Of a stretch of DNA of 61,137 nt, positions 44,849-54,162 are shown in pieces. Every line of letters starts with the position of its first letter. Within the stretch, counting starts at the first letter, position 1. Position numbers and translations under genes: made by a program. The notes under the pieces are model-generated. The model had not been told where the DNA came from, ran no database searches, and saw only the letters and a list, made by a program, of their open reading frames with translations. This DNA comes from an uncultured Rhodospirillales bacterium (GTDB lineage Bacteria; Pseudomonadota; Alphaproteobacteria; Acetobacterales; Acetobacteraceae), in the NCBI GenBank assembly GCA_903893975.1, contig CAITOL010000101.1, forward strand, positions 1 through 61,137, in the 5' to 3' direction.

Positions 44849-47800
44849 CTAGTGGGCAGGGCGTTCAAAGGCCTTCTTGGCGCGCTCTCGTACCGTCTGG
44901 AACGTGACATACAGCATCGGGATCAGGAAAATCCCCACCAATGTCGCACCGAGCATGCCGAAGAACACCGGCGTGCCGACCGCGCGGCGTGACAGCATGG
45001 CCGCACCCTGCGCGAAGATCAGCGGCACCAGCCCGAGCACAAAGGCGATCGAAGTCATCACCACCGCGCGGAACCGCATCCGCGCCCCCAACATCGCCGC
45101 TTCGACGATCGACATCCCCGCCTCACGCTGCTCCTTGGCGAATTCGACAATCAAAATGCCGTTCTTCGCTGCCAAGGCGATCAGCACCACCAGACCGATC
45201 TGGCCATACAAATCCATCGGCATGCCGCGTAACAACAACCCGCCATAAGCCGCCAGCACGCCAATGGCCACCGACAGCAACACCGGCACCGGGATCATCC
45301 AGCTCTCATACAGCGCCACCAGGAACAGATAGGCGAACAGCACCGCCAGCGCCAAAATCGGCCCGGTCTGCCCGGCGGCGCGGATCTCCTGATACGACCC
45401 GCCCGACCATTCGAAATCATACCCCGGCGGCAAGGCCTTGGACGACACTTCGCCCATCGCCGCCAACGCATCACCCGACGATATGCCCGGCCCCGGTGAG
45501 CCGCTGACGGTGATGGCGCGGTAGTTGTTGAACCGGCTGATCGTCTGCGGCCCGAGCACGATGCGCGCATCGGCAATCGAGCGCATCGGGATCATCGCCC
45601 CGGTTTTGCTGCGCACGAAAATCCGCCACACCGCCGACAGATCGGTACGGTCCAGCGCCTCGCCCTGGATATTCACCTGCCAGGTGCGGCCATACAGATT
45701 GAAGTCGTTGACATAAATACCGCCCAACGTCGCCTGCAAGGCGGTGAACACATCGGTAATGCTCAAGCCCAGCGCCTGCGCCTTGTCGCGGTCGATGTCG
45801 AGGAACACGCTGGGCACGGTCGGCGTGAAGGTGGCAAACACGCGCGACAGCCGCTTGTCGGTATTGGCCGCGCCCAGCAGGCTTTGCAACGCGCTGGCCA
45901 TATCCGCCGGATCGCGCCCTTCCAGGTTCTGCAACTGATATTCAAACCCGCCACTGGTCGAAAGCCCCTGGATGGCCGGCAAGGGGAAGGGGAAAATCAG
46001 CGCCGAGCGTATCGACTGCACCGCGCCATAGATGTTGCGGATCACCGCGGGCGCCTTATCGGCTTCGGCCATGCGTTCTTCAAACGGCTTCAGGCGCAGC
46101 ACCAGGAAGGCCGCATTGCTTTGCGCGCCCCCATCGAGCAGCGAGAACCCGACGATCGACAGCACCTTGTCCACCTGCTTCATGCCGCCGACGATTTTCT
46201 CCACCCGTTCCACCACGCCGCGGGTGCGTGCCACCGATGCGCCATCCGGCAACTGCACCATCACGAACACCGCGCCCTGATCCTCCTCCGGCAGGAAGCC
46301 GGTGGGGGTCAGATGCGACAGGCTGTAGATGCCGAACCCGGCAAACCCGATCAGCACAACCGCGAGCACCGATACCCGCAGCAGGCGGGCCACCACCCGG
46401 CCATAGCCGTTGCGCACCCCGTCGATGCCACGCATCACATAGCCCATCACGCCACGCTGCTTGTCGCTATGGCGCAGGAACACGCCGCAAAGCGCCGGCG
46501 ACAAAGTGAGCGCGTTGGTGGCGGAAATCAGCATCGCCACGCTGATGGTCACCGCGAACTGGCGGAACAACTGCCCGGAAATGCCCGGCACGAACCCAAT
46601 CGGCACAAACACCGACAGCAAAACCAGCGAAATCGCGATGATTGGGCCGGTAATCTGCTCCATCGCGCGCTTGGCCGCCTGCTTGGGCGAAAGCTCCGGA
46701 TGGTCTTCCATCACCCGCTCGACATTTTCCACCACCACGATGGCGTCATCCACCACCACCCCCACCGCCAGCACCAAGGCCAGCAGCGACACGGTATTGG
46801 CGGAGTAGCCGAGCGTGAGCAGCACGGCGAAGGTGCCGATCAAACTCACCGGCACGGCAACGGCGGGAATGATCGTGGCGCGCAAATTGCCGAGGAACAC
46901 GAACACCACCAGCACCACCAGCACGAAGGCTTCGCCGAGGGTTTTCAGCACCTCGTTGATCGTGTCGGCGACAAAGCTGGAGCTGTCATAGAAGATGACC
47001 TTCTTGACCCCATCCGGGAAACGCTTTTCCAGCGCATTCAGCGTCGCTTCCACCCGTGCCGAAGTATCGACCGCATTGGCACCAGGCGCGAGGCTCACGG
47101 CGAGGTTGACCGCCGGCTGGCCATTGATGCGGCTCTCGGTATCCTCAGTCGCCGCGCCGAGTTCGATGCGGGCGACATCCCGCACCCGCAACACCGATCC
47201 ATCGGGGTTGGCGCGTAGCACCACCGCGCCGAATTCGGCCGGCGTCGCTTGCCGGCCCTTGGTTTGCAGGCTGAACTGGAACGGATTGGCGTTATCATTC
47301 GGCTTGGCGCCCAAGCGGCCAACCGCGCCCTGCACGTTCTGCGACTGCAACGCCAGAATAATATCGGACGGCATCAGCCCGAGATCGACCAGCCGTTCGG
47401 TTTCAAACCAGATGCGCATGGAATAATCCAACGCGCCGAACACCTGCACCGCGCCCACACCCGGCACGCGAGCGATCTGATCCAACACGTTGATCGTCAC
47501 GTAGTTGGACAGGAACAACGGCGATTGTTTTCCCCCCTCGGAGGTGAAACCAACGAATTCCAGAATTGCGGAGCTACGCTTGGCGACAACAATGCCCTGC
47601 CGCTGCACTTCCGCCGGCATGCGGGACAGCGCAGCCTGCACGCGGTTGTTGACGTTGACGGTGTTGATGTCCGGATTGGTTCCGATGCCGAAGGTCACCG
47701 TCAGCGAATACGTGCCGTCGTTGGAGCTATTGGATTTCATGTAGATCATCTGATCTACACCGTTGATCTGCGCTTCCAGCGGCTGTGCCACGGTTGATTC

Positions 47801-47974
47801 GACCACCGCCGCCGACGCACCGGGAAATTTGGTGCTCACCGTCACCTGTGGCGGCACGATATCCGGGAACTGCGCCACCGGAATGCGCAGCCAGGCCAGC
47901 GACCCCGCCAGCACAGTGATGATGGCAACGACGATCGCCAGCCGTGGCCGGTCGATAAAAATGCCAGAGAGCAT
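44849..47974 (-). CDS. RND multidrug efflux permease (HAE1 family, MexF/AcrB-like)
   Basis: Inner-membrane proton antiporter of a tripartite efflux pump, 1041 aa. Typical HAE1 features: N-terminal [39 protein letters not shown], the [19 protein letters not shown] motif with the two proton-relay aspartates near residue 400, and 12 membrane helices flanking two large periplasmic loops. It closely follows the adaptor gene (4 nt gap). Family members export antibiotics, dyes, solvents or plant phenolics; substrate range is not predictable. No outer-membrane factor follows. Confidence 0.96.
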   Translation of the reverse strand: MLSGIFIDRPRLAIVVAIITVLAGSLAWLRIPVAQFPDIVPPQVTVSTKFPGASAAVVESTVAQPLEAQINGVDQMIYMKSNSSNDGTYSLTVTFGIGTNPDINTVNVNNRVQAALSRMPAEVQRQGIVVAKRSSAILEFVGFTSEGGKQSPLFLSNYVTINVLDQIARVPGVGAVQVFGALDYSMRIWFETERLVDLGLMPSDIILALQSQNVQGAVGRLGAKPNDNANPFQFSLQTKGRQATPAEFGAVVLRANPDGSVLRVRDVARIELGAATEDTESRINGQPAVNLAVSLAPGANAVDTSARVEATLNALEKRFPDGVKKVIFYDSSSFVADTINEVLKTLGEAFVLVVLVVFVFLGNLRATIIPAVAVPVSLIGTFAVLLTLGYSANTVSLLALVLAVGVVVDDAIVVVENVERVMEDHPELSPKQAAKRAMEQITGPIIAISLVLLSVFVPIGFVPGISGQLFRQFAVTISVAMLISATNALTLSPALCGVFLRHSDKQRGVMGYVMRGIDGVRNGYGRVVARLLRVSVLAVVLIGFAGFGIYSLSHLTPTGFLPEEDQGAVFVMVQLPDGASVARTRGVVERVEKIVGGMKQVDKVLSIVGFSLLDGGAQSNAAFLVLRLKPFEERMAEADKAPAVIRNIYGAVQSIRSALIFPFPLPAIQGLSTSGGFEYQLQNLEGRDPADMASALQSLLGAANTDKRLSRVFATFTPTVPSVFLDIDRDKAQALGLSITDVFTALQATLGGIYVNDFNLYGRTWQVNIQGEALDRTDLSAVWRIFVRSKTGAMIPMRSIADARIVLGPQTISRFNNYRAITVSGSPGPGISSGDALAAMGEVSSKALPPGYDFEWSGGSYQEIRAAGQTGPILALAVLFAYLFLVALYESWMIPVPVLLSVAIGVLAAYGGLLLRGMPMDLYGQIGLVVLIALAAKNGILIVEFAKEQREAGMSIVEAAMLGARMRFRAVVMTSIAFVLGLVPLIFAQGAAMLSRRAVGTPVFFGMLGATLVGIFLIPMLYVTFQTVRERAKKAFERPAH

Positions 47975-47978
47975 GCTG

Positions 47979-49130
47979 TTAGCCCTTCGGCGCGGTTGCA
48001 GGGGCCGGCGCCATCGGCGACGGGTTCACCTCAATCCCCGGCCGCACGCGCTGAATGCCATCGGCAATCACGCTCTCGCCCTCACTCAACCCCGTCAGCA
48101 CGATGGCGAGGCTGGGTGTGGACTGCCCCAGCGTGACCCGCCGCTGCTGCACCTTTTTATCCGCGCCGACGACGTAGACATAATTGCCCTGCTGGTCCGA
48201 CAGCACTGCCGCACGAGGCACCGCCAGCGCCTGCACCGGGGTGACACCTTCCAGGGTCACGGTCACGAATTCGCCGTCCAGCAATTCCCGATTGGCGATA
48301 TCGTTGCCGCTGGCCCCCGCCCGCAGCGGGTTCGCGATCCGGGCGCGCAACGTCAGGGTATCCGTCGCGCTGGCAACGCTGGGATCGACATAGTCGAGCT
48401 TGCCGATCTGGCCATAAACCTTACCGTCCGGCAGGCGCAGGCGGATTTGCACCGCGCTAAATCCTCCCTGCGCCGCATAGCGGTTGCGCAGGCTGATCAC
48501 CTCGCGCACCGACATCGGAAACACCACGTTGATCGGATCTTGGCTGACCAAACTCGCGAGCGGGCCAGACGCCGGGGTGACCACATTCCCCACCGCAAGG
48601 GCGCTGCGGCCGATCTTGCCGGAAATCGGTGCGCGGATTTCGGTGTAGTCGAGATTGATCTGCGAGGCCCGCAATTGTGCCTGATTGGCCTGTAACTGGC
48701 CCACCAGATTGGCCTCCTGCGCACGGGCCGCATCCACCGCCGATACCAGCCCGGCCGGCGAGTTCATCAGCGATTGCGCCCGCTGGGTGGTGATGCTGGC
48801 GTTTTTCAGCAGCGCCTGGGTTTGCGCAATCGCGGCCTGCTTGGCCGCCAGATCGGCTTCAAACGGTCCGCGCTCCAGGCGATACAGCACGTCGCCCTGC
48901 TTAACCTCGCTCCCCTCGACAAAATTGCGGGCCTGAATAAACGCGGTCACCCGTGCCACCAGATCCACGCGATCGGTTGCCTGCACCCGGCCGACATAAT
49001 CGGTGCTTTCCACCACATCCTGCTTGGCTGCGGCAATCACACCAACTGAGGGCGGACCCCCAGGGCCGAACTGGGCCAAGGCAGGGCCAGCGGAGAGCAA
49101 AACGGCAGCAACAGCAGTAAGACGACGCAT
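47979..49130 (-). CDS. RND efflux periplasmic adaptor subunit (MexE/AcrA-like)
   Basis: Membrane fusion protein linking the RND permease to an outer-membrane channel, 383 aa. A signal peptide ([17 protein letters not shown]) is cleaved near residue 19; there is no lipobox cysteine, so it is not lipidated, unlike AcrA. The biotinyl-lipoyl half-motifs ([32 protein letters not shown] and ...[19 protein letters not shown]) flank an alpha-helical hairpin rich in Gln/Ala. GAGG lies upstream of the ATG within an 11-bp sequence that is repeated 44 bp away. It is the first gene of the two-gene pump operon. Confidence 0.95.
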   Translation of the reverse strand: MRRLTAVAAVLLSAGPALAQFGPGGPPSVGVIAAAKQDVVESTDYVGRVQATDRVDLVARVTAFIQARNFVEGSEVKQGDVLYRLERGPFEADLAAKQAAIAQTQALLKNASITTQRAQSLMNSPAGLVSAVDAARAQEANLVGQLQANQAQLRASQINLDYTEIRAPISGKIGRSALAVGNVVTPASGPLASLVSQDPINVVFPMSVREVISLRNRYAAQGGFSAVQIRLRLPDGKVYGQIGKLDYVDPSVASATDTLTLRARIANPLRAGASGNDIANRELLDGEFVTVTLEGVTPVQALAVPRAAVLSDQQGNYVYVVGADKKVQQRRVTLGQSTPSLAIVLTGLSEGESVIADGIQRVRPGIEVNPSPMAPAPATAPKG

Positions 49131-49139
49131 CGCGCGAAC

Positions 49140-49194
49140 CTCATTCCCCTAACCCCGGGCAGGGGCGGGGCCAGGCCCCACATCTCATTCCCCT
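49140..49194. repeat. Direct repeat and palindrome upstream of the RND operon
   Basis: The 11-mer CTCATTCCCCT occurs at 49140-49150 and again at 49184-49194, 44 bp apart. Between them is the dyad GGGGCC-A-GGCCCC (49167-49179). The first copy overlaps the ribosome site of the adaptor gene. The arrangement could be an operator for a regulator encoded elsewhere, or a dispersed GC-rich repeat. Confidence 0.45.
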
Positions 49195-49304
49195 CACATA
49201 TGGCACAATTCCACCGCTTGGCGACCCCGTTGCATGCGCCGAGGGTTGTCTTGTCGATCCCGGCACGCCACTTTGCGGCCAAATTCGCACGAGGAGCGTG
49301 GATC

Positions 49305-50240
49305 ATGGCTGAAACAGTGGTGGTGTGTGAGGTTGGCCCGCGGGACGGGCTGCAAATCGTCAAGGCCATCATGCCAACGGCGGTGAAGCATCGCTGGATT
49401 GCCGCCCTGGCCGATGCCGGCCTGCCGCAGATCGAAGTTGGCAGCTTCGTGCCCGCCAAGTTGCTGCCGCAGATGGCCGATACCGCGGAGATCGTTCGCG
49501 AAGCGGTCAAGCGCACCGAAACCAGCAATCCTAATCTCACCGTGGTCGCCCTCGCGCCGAATTTGCGCGGCGCCCAGGCGGCCTACGAAGCCGGCGCCCA
49601 GCGCATCAGCGTGCCGGTTTCGGTGACCGAGGGGCATAGCCGCTCCAACCTCAACCGCTCGGTTGATGAGCAGATTGCCGAAGTTGGCCGCATCACCGCC
49701 TGGCTCCGCGCCCAGCCACGCCATGTCCCGACCGAGATCGCCTGCTCCACCGCCTTCGGCTGTTCCTTCGATGGTGCCGTGCCCGTCGCCACCGTGGTGC
49801 GGGTCGCGGTCGCGCTGGCCGAAGCCGGGGCCGATGCGGTCGCCCTGGCCGATACCGTCGGCTACGGTAATCCGCTGGAGATCAAAGCCAAGGTGCGTGC
49901 GGTCCGCCAGGAAATTGGCGATAAACTCTACTGCCTGCATCTGCACGACACGTGCGGCCTCGGCATCGCCAACGCGCTCGCGGGGCTGGAGGAAGGCATC
50001 CGCAAGTTCGATTCCGCCCTCGCCGGTCTGGGCGGCTGCCCGTTCGCGCCCGGGGCATCCGGCAACATCGTCACCGAAGATCTGGTGTTTCTGCTGGAAA
50101 GCACCGGCTTTCAGACCGGGATCGACCTGGAAAAGCTGATTGCCGCGCGGGCCATCCTGCGCGAAGGCCTGCCGAACGAGCCGATGTACGGCAATCTCGC
50201 CCGCGCCGGGGTGCCCCGCACCTTCCGGCGCGCGGCCTGA
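49305..50240 (+). CDS. Hydroxymethylglutaryl-CoA lyase family protein
   Basis: HMGL/DRE-TIM-metallolyase, predicted to cleave HMG-CoA or a related 3-hydroxy-3-methyl acyl-CoA to acetyl-CoA and a keto acid. The N-terminal EVGPRDGLQIV motif supplies the catalytic Arg/Asp, CLHLHDTCGLGIANAL the metal His residues, and GLGGCPFAPGASGNIVTEDLV the signature cysteine loop. The ATG at 49305 has GAGGAG upstream; the longer frame from 49200 has none. 311 aa. It stands alone between the divergent efflux operon and a strong bidirectional terminator. No acyl-CoA dehydrogenase or carboxylase of leucine breakdown is adjacent. Confidence 0.92.
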   Translation: MAETVVVCEVGPRDGLQIVKAIMPTAVKHRWIAALADAGLPQIEVGSFVPAKLLPQMADTAEIVREAVKRTETSNPNLTVVALAPNLRGAQAAYEAGAQRISVPVSVTEGHSRSNLNRSVDEQIAEVGRITAWLRAQPRHVPTEIACSTAFGCSFDGAVPVATVVRVAVALAEAGADAVALADTVGYGNPLEIKAKVRAVRQEIGDKLYCLHLHDTCGLGIANALAGLEEGIRKFDSALAGLGGCPFAPGASGNIVTEDLVFLLESTGFQTGIDLEKLIAARAILREGLPNEPMYGNLARAGVPRTFRRAA

Positions 50241-50245
50241 CGCAT

Positions 50246-50278
50246 AAAAAAAGGCCGGTGCGCGCACCGGCCTTTTTT
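50246..50278. terminator. Bidirectional intrinsic terminator
   Basis: A perfect 20-bp palindrome (GGCCGGTG-CGCG-CACCGGCC, 50253-50272; an 8-bp stem with a CGCG loop) is preceded by seven A and followed by six T. It therefore works as a Rho-independent terminator in both directions: for the HMG-CoA-lyase-like gene (plus) and for the small secreted-protein pair (minus), which converge on it. Confidence 0.93.
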
Positions 50279-50295
50279 ACGTTCGGGCGTTTGCC

Positions 50296-50547
50296 TTAGC
50301 GGTTACCGCCGTCGCGCGCCTCAGAGCCATTGTTGTAGAAATTCGCGGTGCCAGCAGCTTCGATGTCCATTTCATGGGTATGGACAGCGGCGCGATATTG
50401 GCTGGCATCGGTCGGCGCCGTCGTGGTCACGCTCGCCTGATTGTACGGGCGCGCATCCGCACCCTGGCCCTGGTCGGCCATCGCCGCACCGGTGCCGAGC
50501 GCCAGAATTGCAGCCGCAGCAATCATCATGGATTTAACGTTGGTCAT
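50296..50547 (-). CDS. Small secreted protein, paralogue A
   Basis: 83 aa protein with a signal peptide (MMIAAAAILALGTGAAMA, cleavage likely after residue 24) and a 59 aa mature part that is polar, without cysteine, beginning DQGQGADARPY. The segment PTDASQYRAAVHTHEMDIE and the C-terminal EARDGGNR are nearly identical to those of the neighbouring paralogue B. CAGGAGAC lies about 5 nt before the ATG at 50547. No family was recognised. It ends 18 nt before the bidirectional terminator and is the second gene of the pair. Confidence 0.82.
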   Translation of the reverse strand: MTNVKSMMIAAAAILALGTGAAMADQGQGADARPYNQASVTTTAPTDASQYRAAVHTHEMDIEAAGTANFYNNGSEARDGGNR

Positions 50548-50625
50548 AGTCAGTCTCCTGTATCGCAATAAATGTCGGATCGGATCGTCGATCACGTCTC
50601 GGATTTGTGTGAAGCGGCAGATGGG

Positions 50626-50874
50626 TTAGCGGTTGCCACCATCGCGGGCTTCGTTGCCGTTGGTGTAGAAGTTCGCGGTGCCGGCGGCCTCGATGTCCAT
50701 TTCATGTGTGTGGACAGCGGCACGATATTGGCTGGCGTCAGTCGGGCTGGTGACGGTGCTGGCCTGGAAATACGGACGCGCATCGCTACCCTGGCCTTGG
50801 TCAGCCATAGCCAGGCCGCTGCTCAGCGCCAGAACGGTGGCGGAGGCAAGGATCAGGGATTTCATGGTCGTCAT
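50626..50874 (-). CDS. Small secreted protein, paralogue B
   Basis: 82 aa, signal peptide MKSLILASATVLALSSGLAMA, mature protein of 58 residues starting DQGQGSDARPY. It is a tandem duplicate of gene A: 27 consecutive residues in the middle are identical, and the end differs at two positions (N/T and S/N). The 5' leader is also duplicated, with CAGGAGAC and AATGTCGG at matching distances from the ATG. The frame remains open up to 51237, but the signal peptide and ribosome site fix the start at 50874. Function unknown; a periplasmic or exported stress peptide is possible. Confidence 0.82.
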   Translation of the reverse strand: MTTMKSLILASATVLALSSGLAMADQGQGSDARPYFQASTVTSPTDASQYRAAVHTHEMDIEAAGTANFYTNGNEARDGGNR

Positions 50875-50896
50875 AGCAAGTCTCCTGCAAAGCATG

Positions 50897-50919
50897 AATG
50901 TCGGGACAATCGGGACATT
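50897..50919. repeat. Inverted and direct repeats in the leader of gene B
   Basis: AATGTC (50897-50902) and GACATT (50914-50919) are inverted with an 11-nt centre, and within them TCGGGACA is repeated directly at 50901-50908 and 50910-50917, a 9-bp period. The block ends 23 nt before the gene B start. A related but shorter AATGTCGG is at 50571-50578, 24 nt before gene A. It may be an operator or an RNA structure next to the ribosome site. Confidence 0.5.
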
Positions 50920-51289
50920 CCTAAGCTCGGGCCGGTCATCCGGTCTCGATGGATGCTTAATTGGGCCGTTTGCTGCACCGCGATAATCGGCCTTTGCCGC
51001 AGGAGATCTATGCGTAAAACTGGGTAATCCAGGGGGTGTAATGTCAGCGTCGTGACAGGTGGCACTTTTCCGCGGCTTTTGCGGCGGATGCGGCCGTCGC
51101 GTCCTCCACCACGCGCCACCGGTCGCGATTGTGCTGAATAAACTGTAATTCTGCGGCAGGACCCTGGCCATCAAAAACCGGCGGATCGCCCGCGTGGCAA
51201 GGTCGAAATCATCCGACCTCCCAGGTGCGACTGCCAAAGTCTCCGTTCACTGCCGAGCCAGCGCGACCAATGCGCACCGGCGCAGCGGG
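50920..51289. other. Intergenic region without a recognised gene
   Basis: Together with the repeat block this is the only gap over 300 bp. It probably holds the promoter of the small secreted-protein operon, but no convincing -35/-10 pair was found. Open frames across it on either strand lack ribosome sites and family motifs; one minus-strand frame continues into gene B without a stop but does not look like a natural extension. Confidence 0.5.
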
Positions 51290-52138
51290 TCATGGCCCAC
51301 CGCCGCCATCGGCCAGATGTGCCGCCAGCTCGGCGCCCAGCAGCACGGCGCCCCAGAAAATATACATCCACAGCAGCAGGATCGGGATGCCGGCCAGCGC
51401 GCCGTAGATCGCATTGTAGGACGCAATATGGGCGATGTAGATCGCAAACCCGAGATTCAGCGCCGCCAACACCAAGGCGGCGCATAACGCACCGATCAGG
51501 CAAGGCCGCCACGGCACCTTACGGTGCGGGATCAGACGATAGAGCAGCGCGAAGGCGCCGGTTTCCAATCCGAAGGCGACCACGCCATGCGCCCGCTCCG
51601 TCCAGAGCCGGGCCGCCGGTCCGGCATCATTGCCGCCGAGCGCCAGCCAGTTCGCAAATTGATTGATATCGCCATAGATCGTCAGCAACGCGCCCAGTGC
51701 CAGCGGGCCGAGCGTCAGCACCGTCCAATAGACCAACACCCGCTGGGCCCAACTGCGTGGTGTGCGTACCCGGAAGATGTGGTGCAAATGCTCCTCAACC
51801 GTCGCCAGCACCAGAAACGCACTCACCACCAGCGCGATCACCCCAACCGTGGTGGTGGAGGCCGCGTTGTCAGCGAAGCCGGTCAGGATGATCGCCGATT
51901 CGGCGCCAATCTCCGGGGCGAAGTTTGCCATCACCAACCCGAGCAGCCGTTCGCGCAACGGCCCGAAGATCGGAAAGGCGGCAAAAATCGCAAACGCAAT
52001 GGCGATCAGCGGCACCAGGGAAACGATCGTGGCATAGCTCAGCGCACCCGCACCGGGCAGGCAACGATCGGCGAGGAAGCGCCGCAACACGGCATGCATC
52101 AACGCGGCAGCGCGGCGAATGGGCGCGCCTCGCAGCAC
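51290..52138 (-). CDS. YihY/virulence factor BrkB family membrane protein
   Basis: Polytopic inner-membrane protein, 282 aa, of the YihY/BrkB (formerly RNase BN) family; the role is unknown, possibly envelope transport. Recognisable motifs are LSYATIVSLVPLIAIAFAIFAAFPIF near the N-terminus, the middle RVRTPRSWAQRVLVYWTVLTLGPL, and the C-terminal YGALAGIPILLLWMYIFWGAVLLGAELAA. A GTG at 52138 has GGAG about 9 nt upstream; an alternative ATG is at 52099. It appears monocistronic and diverges from the receiver-like gene. Confidence 0.9.
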   Translation of the reverse strand: MLRGAPIRRAAALMHAVLRRFLADRCLPGAGALSYATIVSLVPLIAIAFAIFAAFPIFGPLRERLLGLVMANFAPEIGAESAIILTGFADNAASTTTVGVIALVVSAFLVLATVEEHLHHIFRVRTPRSWAQRVLVYWTVLTLGPLALGALLTIYGDINQFANWLALGGNDAGPAARLWTERAHGVVAFGLETGAFALLYRLIPHRKVPWRPCLIGALCAALVLAALNLGFAIYIAHIASYNAIYGALAGIPILLLWMYIFWGAVLLGAELAAHLADGGGGP

Positions 52139-52322
52139 CGGTCAGCTCCGCAACAGTTGCATGTCGGCCTATCCTTCTGCGGCAAAGTGCGGTTTCACGC
52201 GCAACTGTGTCGTGTTCACAGCGAACTTATTCCAGACTTTGCGCCATCCAGGGCAAATTGTCTGCACGTTTAGGGTGCTGCAATGCACTTGCGATGACCT
52301 GTTGCGCGAGGACATTTAGAGC

Positions 52323-52799
52323 ATGACGCATCTCGCCTTGCCGTTGGGCGCACCCATCGGTCCCGCAGCGCCCAGCGCAGCGCGGCGGGTGATCGATGCC
52401 GCACCCCGGCCGCTGATCCTGGTGTTGGCAGCCACGCCGACGCTGGCCGAGGAACTGGCCGAACTCTCCGCGTTTCTCCACGCTGATATACACGATGTGC
52501 CTAGCCTCGAGGCTTTGGAAACGGCCTTGCAAACCTTGCGCCCGGTTGGGCTGGTGGCCCATACGCCCGAAGCGCACCCCATCACCTGGGCCGCCTTGCG
52601 CGTCGTCAGCCGGATCGATCCTGGCCTCCCGGTGCTGCTGGTCACCGGCGCCACGCAGTGCGGCGCAACCACACCGGCCGAAACGTTGACGAACGTCTTC
52701 TGGCTCGACAACCAGCCCGGGCTCCGCGCAGTCAGCGAATTTCTCTTTCGCGCCGAACGCCGCCCCACAGCTAGCGGGCCAACCGGCATCGCCCGCTAG
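52323..52799 (+). CDS. Hypothetical protein with receiver-like fold pattern
   Basis: 158 aa, no signal peptide. Hydrophobic strand/helix alternation in the middle (PLILVLAAT..LAEELAEL...., RPVGLVAHTPE, LPVLLVTGA) resembles a degenerate CheY-like receiver, but there is no acidic pocket after the first strand and no convincing phosphoacceptor Asp (the corresponding strand ends in HTPE). The C-terminus is Pro/Gly-rich. AGGA lies about 10 nt before the ATG. It stands alone between YihY (divergent) and the DMT exporter (convergent, 4 nt overlap). The family is not recognised; the fold call is speculative. Confidence 0.6.
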   Translation: MTHLALPLGAPIGPAAPSAARRVIDAAPRPLILVLAATPTLAEELAELSAFLHADIHDVPSLEALETALQTLRPVGLVAHTPEAHPITWAALRVVSRIDPGLPVLLVTGATQCGATTPAETLTNVFWLDNQPGLRAVSEFLFRAERRPTASGPTGIAR

Positions 52800-53692
52800 C
52801 TGCGGGAGGCGAGCGCCACGCCGCTGACGGTGCACATCAGCGATATCAGATGCCGCGCGCCCAGCGGCTCGCCCAGCACAACTGCGGAACTCAGCACGCC
52901 GATCACCGGCACCAGCAAAATACCCACCGCTGCGGTCGAGGCAGGCAGCAGCCGCAGCGCACGGAACCAAGCCAGGTAAGACCCACACAGCGCGATGACC
53001 ACCACATAGACCAGGCTGATCCAGCCCCAGGTGCCAGCCCCGGACACATCCCAACGCTCCAGCAGCACGGCGGCGATCAACAGCGGCAGCATGCCGAACG
53101 CGATCTGCCAGGCCACCATCGGCACTGGCGGCATCAAAATCGGATGCCGTTTGGTGACGATGGTGCCAAGCGCGAACATCAGCGCCGTGCCGGTAATCAG
53201 TGCAAAGCCCGGCGCCTTGCTGGCCAGCACTGCGGCCTCCGCCCCAACGACCTGTCCGGCCACCAGGATCAGCACGCCACTAAAGCCCAGCGCCAGGCCC
53301 AGCAATCCGCGCAGGCTCGGACGCTCACCCAGGATCGGCCAGGCCAGCAAGGTCGTCCAGATCGGCATGGTATAGGCGACGATCACGGCTTCAGAGGCTT
53401 GCAGCCATAACAACGCCAGCGTCGCCAACCCCATCATCGATGTCACGTTGAGCAACCCGCTCAGCGCCAGCCACCCCCATTGCCCCGCCGGCGGGCGCAG
53501 CCGGTCGCCACGCAGCAGTGCCAATGCCAATAATAGGCCGACCCCCGCCAGGCCGGTTATCGCGCGGAAGGTGAAGGGGTGAAACTCGGCCAAGGCAAAT
53601 TTCAGCACCGGCCAATTCAAGCCCCAGGCCGTGGCGGTGAACGCCAGCATGGCAAAGCCCTGGGCCCTTTGGCCCGCTGCGGACGTGCTCAC
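52796..53692 (-). CDS. DMT-family (EamA) transporter
   Basis: 298 aa inner-membrane exporter with two EamA repeats and ten hydrophobic helices. The first repeat has TATAWGLNWPVLKFALAEFHPFTFRAITGL and LQASEAVIVAYTMPIWTTLLAWPILGERPS; the second ends LRLLPASTAAVGILLVPVIGVLSSAVVLGEPLGARH. It starts with GTG directly after the stop of the upstream lipoprotein gene and is probably cotranscribed with it. It is not closely similar to the DMT protein at 43103. The substrate is unknown. Confidence 0.9.
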   Translation of the reverse strand: MSTSAAGQRAQGFAMLAFTATAWGLNWPVLKFALAEFHPFTFRAITGLAGVGLLLALALLRGDRLRPPAGQWGWLALSGLLNVTSMMGLATLALLWLQASEAVIVAYTMPIWTTLLAWPILGERPSLRGLLGLALGFSGVLILVAGQVVGAEAAVLASKAPGFALITGTALMFALGTIVTKRHPILMPPVPMVAWQIAFGMLPLLIAAVLLERWDVSGAGTWGWISLVYVVVIALCGSYLAWFRALRLLPASTAAVGILLVPVIGVLSSAVVLGEPLGARHLISLMCTVSGVALASRS

Positions 53693-54100
53693 CTAACGCA
53701 CAAAAATCAGAATATCGTGCAGGCCGGCATCGGCCCGTGTGCGCAGTGCCAACCGCACCTGGCTCGCCCGCACCCCCTGGCCAACAATCGCCTCGGCGAT
53801 CTCGCGGGCGCCGCGCGATTGTGCACTCGCGTCGGCACCAGAGGCGATGCTGGCGACAACCTCGAACGCCGCATCGGTTTGCCGCGCCAGGCTGGCCTCG
53901 ACCAATGCGACAATCGCCGGATGCCAGTCTGGCTCCGTCGGCCCCAACCGCACCGTCAGCGCCGGTCGCTCCTCGCTCGTCACCCGGGCCAACTCCGCCG
54001 CCCCTGGTTGGCTCGGCGGAAAGAAGGTCCGCTGATCGACCAGCTTACAACCGGCAAGCAGGATCAGGGCAGCCAATGGCGGTATCAGACGGATATGCAT
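53693..54100 (-). CDS. Putative lipoprotein
   Basis: 135 aa with a type II signal peptide: basic start (MHIR), hydrophobic core PPLAALILLAGC and lipobox L-A-G-C18. Lys19 follows the Cys. The mature domain (about 118 aa) has an alternating helix/strand pattern (LTVRLGPTEPDW...IVALVEASLARQ) and the end VRLALRTRADAGLHDILIFVR. It looks like a small periplasmic outer-membrane-anchored domain, with no family recognised. It lies immediately upstream of the DMT exporter. Confidence 0.78.
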   Translation of the reverse strand: MHIRLIPPLAALILLAGCKLVDQRTFFPPSQPGAAELARVTSEERPALTVRLGPTEPDWHPAIVALVEASLARQTDAAFEVVASIASGADASAQSRGAREIAEAIVGQGVRASQVRLALRTRADAGLHDILIFVR

Positions 54101-54162
54101 GCAAACAAGCTTGCAGGAACCACGCCGGCGGGCAAGATGCGCCTATGTCACAGGAGCAGCGC

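Noticed and set aside
45884-47218. Long plus-strand frame opposite the RND permease
   Set aside because: His/Arg-rich low-complexity translation typical of the complement of GC-rich coding sequence; the minus strand has all HAE1 motifs.
50875-51237. N-terminal extension of small secreted gene B in the same open frame
   Set aside because: The extension has no ribosome site and would bury the signal peptide; leader similarity to gene A fixes the start at 50874.
52227-53054. 275-codon minus-strand frame covering the receiver-like gene
   Set aside because: Arg/Gly/Cys-rich shadow of two genes; no ribosome site or family features.
53737-54162. Extension of the carbamoylase frame to 53737
   Set aside because: The extra sequence is antisense to the lipoprotein gene; the ATG at 54163 with AGGAG is the natural start.
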